This document shows positions 11,389-19,859 of a DNA stretch of 64,000 nt, piece by piece (position 1 is the first letter of the stretch; each line of letters opens with the position of its first letter). The position numbers and the translations under genes were made by a program. The notes under the pieces are model-generated. The model saw nothing but the letters and a program-made list of their open reading frames with translations, searched no databases and was not told the origin of the DNA. This DNA comes from Adiantum capillus-veneris (taxonomy: Eukaryota; Streptophyta; Polypodiopsida; Polypodiales; Pteridaceae), in NCBI GenBank assembly GCA_014529385.2, contig CM043970.1, positions 42,475,779 to 42,539,778 of the forward strand. The letters are read 5' to 3'.

Positions 11389-11600
11389 TTAGTAAAGCAG
11401 ACTGCCTTCTACACCTGCTATGGTCAAACCATCTGGAGGTGCAGAATTACTCAAAGCTATGTGAAAAGTGTCCCAACTTTCCGACAATGTGATCAACAGG
11501 AACATAGCTCTAACAGGTTCATCAAACTTGACACCTTGAGCTGACAACTGACTATAGATTGTGTTGAAAGAAGGGACACCTATGTCCAATAAGGGTAAAC
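11389..11600 (-). pseudogene. copia-1 gag, truncated C-terminal half of the UBN2-type domain
   Basis: The text FNTIYSQLSAQGVKF, FLLITLSESWDTF and SNSAPPDG matches the colinear region of copia-2 gag (FNSLFSQ, SSWDIF, SNAAPNG). The preceding 130 or so residues found in copia-2 gag are absent; upstream sequence is leader-like instead. The frame closes at 11389 because of one extra base. Confidence 0.8.
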
Positions 11601-12458
11601 CTGTCCTGCACCTGTGCTGTCTCTGACTGTTTTGTCACTGTCCTGTAAGCATAGATTGCGACAATGCCTCAACGGCACTAAAGCAAAGATGCAATCCCAA
11701 CTGTCTAACTCACAGTCAATACATCCTAGCTGCCTATCTAAGGGTGCTCGAGGGATCGCTCCAAGACCTGTATCACCGAAAGGATCTCAACATTCGAGAA
11801 TCCCCCAGCTCAATAAAACCTCACTCGACCCTCAACAAAGGCTGCAGTAAATCTGACAGTGCATAGACTTCCCACAAAGTCATACATCCACAAATTTCCC
11901 ACTGTATGCTGTAACCGCTGCGGAGGTTGTTTCCTGCGTGACTCACAGCTAGCAAACCCTCAACAGACATACATCATCTCTGACAATACATCCCATGTGG
12001 AAGTACTTGCAATGTCAGGATGAAATCTGGAATATCAAGCAGCAAACACAAGCTACCTGATGAACTAGTGGATGTCGCCTACAGTCTGTGTGTAGATGCA
12101 CCCGTGTCGTATGTGACACGCCTCCAAGAACTGTGAGCCGTCCTTCGATGTGTAGACAGCCACAAATCAACACTCTGGGAGTGTCGATATCCTCAACACT
12201 TGCAGTCGTAGGCCGAAAACCCCAAATTTGCAGAGTCAGATCTGCACCCGTCGAGACCACGCAGTCAAAAATGGCCTGCGCAGACCTTTGTCGAAGCCGA
12301 ACGGTGGCTGAGATGACCTCAGAATGAAATTCTGACAACACCGAGCCCATTCGGGCTCGTCCACGAGATTTGGGGCCGTGTCTTCGCCTGTCGAATTTCA
12401 CTCCAATCTGAGTTGGTGACTCTAGCCTCCTGCAGTGCTACCCCGAGCCTCGATCTGA
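11601..12458 (-). other. copia-1 5' leader, containing the shared leader module
   Basis: About 0.86 kb between the primer site and the gag remnant. A 128-codon reverse frame at 12015-12401 has no recognisable domain. At 11750-11850 (reverse strand) the leader carries GAGGTTTTATTGAGC, GGGGGATTCTC and TTTCGGTGATACAGGT, a module also present upstream of gag in copia-2 and in all three family I gypsy leaders (see findings). Confidence 0.7.
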
Positions 12459-12470
12459 GCTCTGATACCA
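12459..12470 (-). promoter_or_regulatory. copia-1 primer-binding site (initiator Met tRNA)
   Basis: Reverse-strand TGGTATCAGAGC begins two bases inside the 5' LTR. It is complementary to the 3' end of plant initiator methionine tRNA, the standard primer of plant copia elements. Confidence 0.95.
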
Positions 12471-12472
12471 GT

Positions 12473-12664
12473 TGAAGGAGTACGAGCGGAAGTGCGACGC
12501 GAGAGAGAGTGCGAGAAGAAGAGCACGACGATATGGTGAAATCGCTCTACTGTAATGTGTAGAGCATAGTGAGTTCTTATTAGGTTTTTACAAAAGAATA
12601 TGTGTACATACCTGGCGGCCCGCCCACTTACCTGGGCGACCACATTGGGCTTTATACCCCAATA
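12473..12664 (-). repeat. copia-1 5' LTR
   Basis: 192 bp, the same length as the copy at 7693-7884, with five differences by eye, one of which changes the terminal CA to TA. The target duplication ATTCA (12665-12669) follows directly. Confidence 0.95.
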
Positions 12665-12775
12665 ATTCATATCTCCATGGGGCTGCTTTCCATATCCCCG
12701 AATGCCTTTTGGGCGAGTAAATGCCTATGCTACCTTTCAAGACTGGATGAACAAGGTTTTTGGTACTCATTTGAT
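12665..12775 (+). pseudogene. element X reverse transcriptase, resumed after copia-1
   Basis: After the target duplication the gypsy RT frame resumes with SPWGCFPY, MPFGRVNAYATFQ and DWMNKVFG, the motif just before the catalytic box. The match ends near 12770, before any FxDD motif, and family II gag-like sequence begins shortly after. The X-to-family II junction is not an LTR edge, so it is a deletion or recombination scar. Confidence 0.8.
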
Positions 12776-12814
12776 CAGTGACCCTCCAAAAAACCCAAAT
12801 AAAACAAGGAAAAC

Positions 12815-13190
12815 AACGTAAATATACGGAGGGAAATGATGTCAAGTAACAGTTCAGAAAATAAACGGTGATACCTATACAGGTTCTCACAAGGGTGCAA
12901 GCTCAAAAAGTAAGGGAAGAACCGATAATTGAGGAACCCAAAATAGATGCACCTAGTTATGAACGAAAAAGTCAACGAAACATCTGGAAGGCTCGCATGA
13001 AAGCTAGGAAGGAATGTGAACAGATAGCCCTAGTGGAAGAGTTAAATCAAACCAGGGACAAGTTAGAGAATCAGACTAAACTTGAGTTGAAAATTCCAGA
13101 GACCAGAGAAGCTAATGAGAAAAAGAGACCAAAAAGTACAAGTTTGGGAGGATCTATGCTAGTTAAAAAGGTGAACGAACCTCTAGACAT
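12815..13190 (+). pseudogene. family II gag fragment (left of the family I block)
   Basis: The frame holds a charged, coiled-coil-like segment: DAPSYERKSQRN, IWKARMKARKECEQ, LVEELNQTRDKLENQ. The same segment recurs on the reverse strand at about 57780-58010 (SWKARKARMKARREG, DEELTQAKEKI). It ends LVKKVNEPLDI at 13190, where LTR A begins. The continuation is found at about 28621, beyond the whole family I block. Confidence 0.8.
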
Positions 13191-14367
13191 TGTTAGAAGT
13201 TTTTTGGAAGAAGTGATTGTGCATATGTACATACACATTCATTGTGCATTGAATAAAGACTTGCCCATTTTCCAGAGCCAGGTGGTTATATGGGGCCCAC
13301 ATGTGTATAGGTAGGACAATGTGTATGTAGTATATCGATTTTCATCGTCACCATTGTCAGTGTGTTTTTCTATAATAATGAGGAGTTTGTAGATAGTAAA
13401 ACTTCTCGAGGAAGGTATCAGCGGGCCGACGCCATGAGGTAAGCAGGTATGTCAAGTGGCATCCAATGGCATCAAGAGGTCGAATGGGATAAAGACTTGC
13501 ACGTGCATAAGTGAGGACACAACGGGAGTGTCTTCTTGTGATCAATTACGCAGAAAGATCATCATGAGAACTATATTTGGGGGCCACTTCACGTGATTGC
13601 GGGATGCATTATTGAGAAAAGTTGAGTGCCAGGTGTGCGGATGGATGTAGAAGGGTGACAAAAACGCAATGCGTGGCCATTTTTTGGCATGTTCAGGTTT
13701 GAGGTCAATCAAAAGGCCAAAGTTTCCCAAGGGATAAAATGAAGTGTGGATACTAAAAGACCTAAGAAAATACCAGAAAAAACGTCGAGAGAAGAGGAGG
13801 AATAGCCGCAACTCAATTTTTGTTGCTGTTTTGGCCATATACTGCTCATCTGCCGAGCTCAAATTTGAGCACTTTGATATTGTAGACTGGGGTTTTTGGC
13901 TGTTCCGGACGCAAGGGCACTATCTATGTTTTCAAATTCCTCACTGTTTTCTTGTTGTTTGGCTGTGTAAGTTTCTACTGTGAGTAAAGTCTCTGCTCAA
14001 ATTTGTGATTGTATCTTCCATATTTCATCCATATGGTGTGAGCTATTTGCCCCATTGATGTCAGCCCAAGCTCAATTGTATCTAAGCATAAAAAATATCT
14101 CTCCTTTGAGATGATTTGTGTGTTTCTGCGTTGAGTGGGCAAATGGATAGTCTCTCTCATCTCACTCCATCCGTGTGTTCCCTGTCTCAGCAGGTGTCTG
14201 TGTTGAGTGGGCAAATGGATAGTCTCTCTCACTCCATCCGTCTGTTCCCTGTCTCAGCAGGTGGATTGTGTAAGCTGAGTGGTGCCCCATAGTGTGTGTA
14301 TGTATTATCCCAAGAGTGTGTGTCGAGTGATTATAGAGGTGCTGTGTGTGTTTCTATCCTACTGACA
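13191..14367 (+). mobile_element. LTR A: 5' LTR of family I copy A
   Basis: About 1177 bp starting TGTTAGAAG and ending ACTGACA. It is colinear with LTR B5' (17097-18228), B3' (24637-25735) and C (26589-27676): shared landmarks are TGTACATACAC, GCCAGGTGGTTA, ACTTCTCGAGGAA, GTGCCAGGTGTGCGGATGG, TTTGAGCACTTTGA and GTGCCCCATAGTGTG. Frames inside it are shadows and not genes. The terminal dinucleotides are TG and CA. Confidence 0.88.
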
Positions 14368-15410
14368 TTCTTATGGTGTCCCCCATAGAGGATCTTCTTT
14401 GAGTACCTTCAGCTTTGGCATTACAGGTTACAGTTACAGGTTACATGTTACAGGTTACATGTTACAGGTTACAGGTACAAGGTACAAGTACAGGTGATTC
14501 ACATAAGTACAGGTGGCTGGAGTAGAGTGATATACTAGCAAGTGGGAGTCACTTGCAGTTGTCGTGGGTATGCATCATTTGGCACTTGTTTGAGCATATT
14601 GTCTGGTATTGTACGTTATTTGTGAGGATACTGCCATTGTACGCCTTTGTGGAGCCATACTTGGTTTTATTTGGCAGTCCCAACCATTTTTGAGACTTGG
14701 TTTGGAAGATAGTCATTTCTGAGACTTGACTATACGATATTTTCATAAACCTTCATGAGAGGGTCGTGTTGAGGTTTTATTGAGCCAGGGGATTCTCAAG
14801 TGTGAGATCCTTTCGGTGATATAGGTGGCTAGAGCACCCTTTTCGTGACCTCGTCATAGGCTATGTACTAATGATTCCTACTTGATGCTTGGGTACCATT
14901 GTTGGCAAGTTATGCATACATATAAAGACAATATTTTGGGTTTTTACTACTCTAATTTTGGGGAGACTCTACCAAAATTTTTCCAAGTTGTGATGGCTAG
15001 TTTTTTGGTCTTTTGAGCCATTTATGTTGTTATGCTGTTGAAATTTTGGCAACATCAGAGGGTAATTAATCAAGTGTGCTTTCTTGGGAGCTGCATGTAT
15101 GGCTTTTAATGGATAATCATGAGGACCTCAGTTCACTCCTTTTCAATTTGCACAAAGAATGCAGATAAATGTTCATGTAGATAGGAAGATTGTTTACCAA
15201 CAATGCATAGGCTTTATGTTTGGGCCAAGAAGATTAAGAGAGATACTGGAATCCCCTTGCCTGTTGTTCAAACTCATTTGATGTGCATATGTTCATCCTT
15301 TTCTAAACGTTGAGCTCCATTGAAGTTTATGCGGATTGAGTTAGCAAAAAGTTTTGGGTTCTTGCACCTGTGCTAGAAGGGGTTCTCAAAGCATTGAAAC
15401 TTGGGTAGCC
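14368..15410 (+). other. family I copy A primer site and 5' leader
   Basis: The primer-like site TGGTGTCCCCCATAGAGG (about 14373) follows the LTR. Next come repeats of TTACAGG (14420-14492), then the shared leader module (14566-15060) with GAGGTTTTATTGAGCC and the hairpin GGATTCTCA...TGAGATCC at about 14790-14812. The 3' third holds a decayed copy of the upstream ORF seen intact in copy B (text NVHVDRKI and FMFGPRRLRE), broken by a frameshift after MLLKFWQ. Confidence 0.75.
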
Positions 15411-16450
15411 ATGGCTTTCTCTTATCCGGAATGTCATGGAAGAAGTAATGAAGATGTGAAAGACTTTTTGGAAAAGATGGAGGTTGCCTGCATTAGCAAT
15501 CAGATTCATGATCCGGTGCAGATGTTATTTCTTCTCCAGATTTTTTTGAACAGTGATGCACAAGTTTGGTCCAAAACATTTGAAGAGGATTTGCGTGCCG
15601 TTGATCCACCTGTGAGATTACATTGGGACAATCTACGACATGGATTGGAAGTGGAGTTTGTGAAGACTGAAGATCCTGACAAAGTGTGGCAAGAAGTATA
15701 GGGTTTGGTGCAAAGAGAAGGTGAGCGAGTAGATGTGTACATAGGTAAGTTTTCACTGGCATGGGAGCGGATGTGCAAGGCCTTGGCACCACAGGTACCC
15801 CCATCGGACATGATGAAGAAGGATAGGGTTCTTGGCTAGTCTTTGGGATAATATACGTTGGAGAGTGGAGCTAAAGAAGCCTAGGACATATGAAGATGCA
15901 CTATATGTAGCAAGGAACAAAGAGTGGAAGATGAGAAGAATGAGTGAGATGGGAATAGAGTCTTTGCCCAAGAGGTCTGAGTTTCAGCCTATGGATTCTC
16001 TGCAAGGTCACATTGCAGGGATTCATCATGAGCCAGTGGTTTCTGTTACTCCTTAAGTTATGCCAGTAGTGGTCACTACAATAGTGCAAGATGATGGGCT
16101 AAAGAAATACATAAGGCAAGTGGTAGATTTAATGAAGAATTGTAGCCTAAACATGCTAGGTAATGTGGGAAATAATCGAGGTCAGGTAAGGTTTGCAAAT
16201 CAACCAGGAGGTGAAGAAAAACCCAGGAATGGTGTTGGACAAAGCAATGGTAGGGTTTGGATGCAGACGCCCACATGTTATAATTGCGGAGAGTTGGGTC
16301 ACATCAGCCCGCAATATGATAAGCCACCCTGGATTAACCCAAGAGGAAAAGGGAAAGACAAAAGTGATAAGTGTGGTCACCTTGGAGAAGGCACCAAAGC
16401 TAGAGGATACATTAGTGATTCCTATTGGGAAGAGGACCACACATGCTAAG
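15411..16450 (+). pseudogene. family I copy A gag remnant
   Basis: Start ATG 15411 in a GCCATGGC context; text MAFSYPECHGRSNEDV to DPDKVWQEV, then a stop at 15699, a one-base insertion near 15830 and a stop near 16054. It aligns throughout with copy B gag. The zinc knuckle at 16276-16317 reads CYNCGELGHISPQY: the last cysteine has become tyrosine. About 85 bases after the knuckle, present in B, are deleted. Confidence 0.88.
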
Positions 16451-16750
16451 GAAGAAAGAAGTGGTGCAGGTCCTAGTAAGAAAAAGGGAAAGTCATGTGA
16501 AGGCGAGGATGTCAAGGCCAAGAGGAAAAGAAGGGTTTGCAAGTTTCATGTTTCAGATTTTCCACTAGGATATGGGAAATTAAGCTATGACTTGAAGGAG
16601 GATCTGACAAGCAAGAAAGTAGATGTTACCTTTGGGCAGCTTATAGAGATGGTACCTAAGCTAAAGCGACAGTGGAAGAGGATGGTTAGCCCAATGGAGA
16701 AAGAACCGGAGAGAGGTTTAATGAAGGTGTTTGGTGATGGATGAGCTACC

Positions 16751-16826
16751 AGACGTTTGCCCAATAGTAGATGTGTGGCACAAATAGTAGACGTTTGCCC
16801 AATAGTAGATGTGTGGCACAAAAGAA
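16751..16826. repeat. 38-bp tandem duplication
   Basis: The unit beginning AGACGTTTGCCCAATAGTAG is repeated exactly one period later (38 bp). Copy B has a single unit. It lies 30 bp from the palindrome at 16857, so both may come from one faulty replication event. Confidence 0.93.
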
Positions 16827-16856
16827 AAAAACTGGGACAAGGTTATGTTGATGGTG

Positions 16857-16939
16857 AAGCCTGACACCCCCGTTACTATAAGATCCATCTTCTCATGCGT
16901 TGAGAAGATGGGTCTTATAGTAACTGGGGTGTCAGGCTT
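16857..16939. repeat. inverted repeat, 38-bp arms, 7-base loop
   Basis: Arms 16857-16894 and 16902-16939 pair at 36 of 38 positions around ATGCGTT. The right arm is the ancestral sequence (it matches copy B near 20796-20834); the left arm is an inverted copy of it. The same peptide text (PDTPVTIR) can be read on both strands. Confidence 0.95.
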
Positions 16940-17092
16940 TCGGATCAAATTGGCAAACCATCAGAAAATAAAATGTTTGGGTGTTGTAAAGAGCTTAGAA
17001 GTGGAGGTGTATGATGCAAAGGCGGTGGTTGATTTTCATGTGATGCCAGCGGGGTTGGGAGCATATCCTATTATACTAGGCAAACCATGGTT

Positions 17093-17096
17093 ACGT
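17093..17096. repeat. target-site duplication ACGT, left copy (family I copy B)
   Basis: ACGT precedes LTR B5' and recurs at 25736-25739 after LTR B3'. Joining the flanks restores TGGTTACGTGCAATG, the sequence of the uninterrupted family I protease region. Four bases is short for a gypsy element; a fifth base may have mutated. Confidence 0.8.
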
Positions 17097-18228
17097 TGTC
17101 GGGAGTTTTTTGGAGCAAGGGATTGCACATATGTACATACCCATGCAGGGTGCATCAAATAAAGAATTGACCATTTTCGAAAGCCAGGTGGTTACGTGGG
17201 GCGCACATGTGTACAGGTAAGATAGGGTGTACATAGTGCATCGATTTTCACTATCATCAGTACCAGTGTGTTTTTTCTATAACAATGAGGAGATGGTAGC
17301 GTGTAAAACTTCTCGAGGAAAGCTATCTGCGGGCCTACGAGATGAGGTAAGTAGGTGCGTCAGATGGCATCTAGTGGCGTCAGGAGCTCAAATGGGGTCA
17401 ATACTTGCAGGTGGATAAGTACGGACACAACGTGGGCGTTTTCTTGTGATAATTATGCAGAAAGGTCATCATGAGGACCATATTTTGGGGCCACTTCACG
17501 TGGTGGCGGGATGAATTATTGGAAAAAGTTGAGTGCCAGGTGTGCGGATGGATGCAGCAGGGTGACAACTATGCACTGCGAGGTCAGTTTTTGGCCTGTT
17601 CGGGGTCCGTTTGAGGTCAACTAAAAGGCCAAGGGTGCCCAAATAATAAAGCTAAGTGTGGGAACTGAAAAACCAGAGAGAAGACCAGAGAAAACGTGGA
17701 GAAGAGAGGAGGAACAACCGCAAGTGAGTTTTTGTTGTTTTTGGAGCTTGTTTTGGCCGTAAACTGCTCCTCCAAGGTCGGATTTGAGCACTTTGACATT
17801 GTAGACTGGGGTTTTGGGCCCTTCCGAACGCGATGGCATTGTCAATTTTACCAAATTTCTCACTGTTTTTTTTCTGTTTTGGCTTTTGCTCCAATTTGTG
17901 ATTGTATCTGACATATTTTACCCATATTGTGTGAGCTATTTGCCCCACTTGTGTTGGCCCAAGCTCAATTTTATCTAAACATTAGAAATTATCCTCTCTT
18001 GAGCTGAGTTTTTTGGGTGTGTGTGTGTGTGTGTGTGTCTCTGTGTGGAGTGGGTAAATGGGTAGTCTCTCTCCTCTCACTCCATCAGTGCGTTCCCTAT
18101 CTCGGCCAAGTGGGTTGTGGAAGCCGAGTGGTGCCCCATAGTGTGTGTGTGTGTGTGTGTGTGTATTATCCCAAGAATGTGTGTCAGGTCATTATAGAGG
18201 CATTCTGTGTGTTTCCATCCCGCTCACA
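17097..18228 (+). repeat. LTR B5'
   Basis: 1132 bp, TGTCGGGAG to CGCTCACA. Compared with B3' (1099 bp) it keeps about 55 bp near 17700-17760 that B3' lacks, and lacks about 30 bp that B3' has; a dozen or so point differences occur in the first 250 bases. TG microsatellites (18018-18038, 18141-18164) differ in length between copies. Confidence 0.93.
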
Positions 18229-18865
18229 TTCTTTTGGCGCCCCCACGGAGGATCTTCTTTGAGTATCTTCACCTTCGGGATTACAGGTTGCAGACTACAA
18301 ATCATAGGTTACAGGTTACAGGTACAGTTGATTCACACAGGTACAAGTAGCTGGAGTAGAGTGAGATACTGGCAAGTGGAAGTCACTTGCAGTTGCCGTG
18401 GGTATGCATCACTTGGCGCATGTTTGAGCGCATTGTCTTATATTGTACGTTACTTGTGGATACTGCCATTGTACGCCTTTGTGGAGACATACTTGGTTTT
18501 ATTTGGTAGTCCCAGCCATTTCTGAGACTTGGTTTGGAAGATAGTCATTTCTCAGACTTGACTATACGAGATTTGCATAAGATTTCGTGAGAGGGTCGAT
18601 AGCGTGAGGTTTTATTGAGCCGGGGGATTCTCAATGTGAGATCCTTTCAGTGATACACGTGGCTGGAGCACCCTTTTCATGACCTCGCCATAGGCTATGT
18701 ACTAGTGATTCCTACTTGATGCTCGGGTTCTATTGTTGGCAGTGTATGCATGCATATACAATCTATATTTTGGGTTCTTACTGCTCTACTTCTGGGGAAA
18801 CTCTGCCAAAATTTTTCCAAGTTGTGATGGCTGGTTTTTTGGTCTTTTGAGCCATTTATGTTGTT
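18229..18865 (+). other. family I copy B primer site and leader module
   Basis: The primer-like site TGGCGCCCCCACGGAGG starts at 18235, six bases after the LTR. TTACAGG-type repeats lie at 18281-18326. The shared leader module follows (about 18405-18870): GAGGTTTTATTGAGC at 18607, hairpin GGATTCTCA/TGAGATCC at about 18626-18646, then GTGATACACGTGGCTGGAG and ACTCTGCCAAAATTTTTCC. Confidence 0.8.
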
Positions 18866-19156
18866 ATGTTATTGAAATTTTGGCAAAATCAGAGGATAAG
18901 ACAGGTGTGCTTTCTTGGAGCTGCATGGTTGACTTTAATGGATGATCAAAATGGCCCTCAATTCACTCCTTTTCATTTAACTAAGAGAATCCACATAAAT
19001 GTTCATGTGTCCAGGAAGATTTTTTTCCAGCAGCGCATAGTCTTTATGTTTGGGCCAAGAAGATTAAGAGAAAGCTTGGAATGTCCTTTGCCTGTGGTAA
19101 TTCCGATGATTAACTATGAAAACTCATTTGATGTGCATGTGTTTGTTCTTATCTAA
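18866..19156 (+). CDS. family I upstream ORF (before gag), unknown function
   Basis: A 96-codon open frame between the leader module and gag. It starts MLLKFWQ and ends VHVFVLI with TAA. The same start, a central FMFGPRRLRE block and, in copy C, the same terminal segment (VVIPMINYE..SFDVHVF) and stop position are found in the other leaders, where a shared extra G breaks the frame after CFLG. Conservation of frame around the break suggests this was once coding. I do not recognise the protein. Some plant gypsy elements such as Ogre carry an extra ORF before gag, which is a possible parallel only. Confidence 0.45.
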   Translation: MLLKFWQNQRIRQVCFLGAAWLTLMDDQNGPQFTPFHLTKRIHINVHVSRKIFFQQRIVFMFGPRRLRESLECPLPVVIPMINYENSFDVHVFVLI

Positions 19157-19259
19157 CGTTGAGCTCCACTGAAGTTTTTGGGAATTGAGTCAGTCAAAAG
19201 TTTTGGGTTCTTGCATGTGTGTTCGAAGGGGCTCTACAAGCATCGTAACTTGGGTAGCC

Positions 19260-19796
19260 ATGGCTTTCTCTTATCCGGAGTTTCATGGAAGAAGTGATGA
19301 AGATGTGGAAGACTTTTTGAAAAAGATGGACGTTGCTTGCATTAGCAACCAGATTCATGACCCTGCGCAGATGTTACGTCTTCTCCAAATCTGTTTGAAG
19401 AGTGATGCACGAGTTTGGTCCAAAGCATTTGAAGAGGAGTTGCATGTGGCTGATCCACCTGTAAGATTGAGTTGGGACAATCTAAGGCATGGATTGGAAG
19501 TGGATTTTGTGAAGACAGAAGATCCTGATAAAGTGTGGCGAGAAGTACAGGATTTGGTGCAAAACGAAGGTGAGCCAGTAGATACGTACATACGTAAGTT
19601 TTCATTGGCATGGGAGAGGATGTGCAAGGCCTTAGCACCACAAGTATCCCCGCCTGACATGATGAAGAAGGACAGGTTCTTGGATGGTCTTTGGGAGAAT
19701 ATACGTTGGAGAGTGGAGCTAAAGAAGCCTAGGACATATGAAGATGCACTAGAGGTGGCAAGGAACAAAGAGTGGAAGCTGAGAAAAATGAGCTAG
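19260..19796 (+). CDS. family I copy B gag, capsid part
   Basis: Start ATG 19260, chosen for its GCCATGGC context and identity with copy A; an in-frame ATG at 19185 gives a longer frame but lies in leader sequence. The protein begins MAFSYPEFHGRSDEDVEDF and runs as an alpha-helical gypsy capsid (WSKAFEEELHVADPPVRL, GEPVDTYIRKFSLAWERM) to KLRKMS, where TAG at 19794 ends it. About 60 bases later the frame reopens, so the stop is probably a disabling mutation rather than a designed recoding site. Confidence 0.9.
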   Translation: MAFSYPEFHGRSDEDVEDFLKKMDVACISNQIHDPAQMLRLLQICLKSDARVWSKAFEEELHVADPPVRLSWDNLRHGLEVDFVKTEDPDKVWREVQDLVQNEGEPVDTYIRKFSLAWERMCKALAPQVSPPDMMKKDRFLDGLWENIRWRVELKKPRTYEDALEVARNKEWKLRKMS

Positions 19797-19859
19797 TTAG
19801 GGGTGGAATCTTTGCCCATGAGGTCTGAATTTCAGCCTATGGACTCTTTATAAGGTCGC

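Larger units (their letters stand above)
7693..12664 (-). mobile_element. copia-1: nearly complete Ty1/copia retrotransposon
   Basis: A 4972-bp reverse-strand element with two 192-bp LTRs, a Met-tRNA primer site, and gag fragment-protease-integrase-RT-RNase H in the copia order. Its only LTR-adjacent duplication is ATTCA. By eye the LTRs differ at 5 of 192 positions, so insertion is fairly recent compared with the host element X. Lesions: most of the gag N terminus is missing; frameshifts lie near 11395, 9927 and 8640; in-frame stops lie near 9820 and 9537. It is probably non-autonomous now. Confidence 0.95.
16451..17096 (+). pseudogene. family I copy A protease region with palindrome
   Basis: Colinear with the B protease region up to the B insertion point at 17097 (text ends AYPIILGKPWLR). 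It carries a 38-bp tandem duplication (16751-16788 and 16789-16826) and a large inverted repeat at 16857-16939. The left arm of the inverted repeat replaces the bases that encode DGGAQ in copy B, so the active site is gone. Confidence 0.85.

Noticed and set aside
12015-12401. 128-codon frame in the copia-1 leader
   Set aside because: No recognisable domain, no counterpart in the copia-2 leader in any frame that I could see, and it lies in a known leader.
12459-12470. tRNA gene for initiator methionine
   Set aside because: Only the 12-14 bases complementary to the tRNA 3' end are present, next to an LTR. It is a primer-binding site, not a tRNA gene; the same goes for 28908-28921.
14420-14492. 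TTACAGG repeats as a telomere-like array
   Set aside because: Plant telomere repeats are TTTAGGG or TTAGGG. These are irregular, occur in each retroelement leader at the same place, and belong to the leader.
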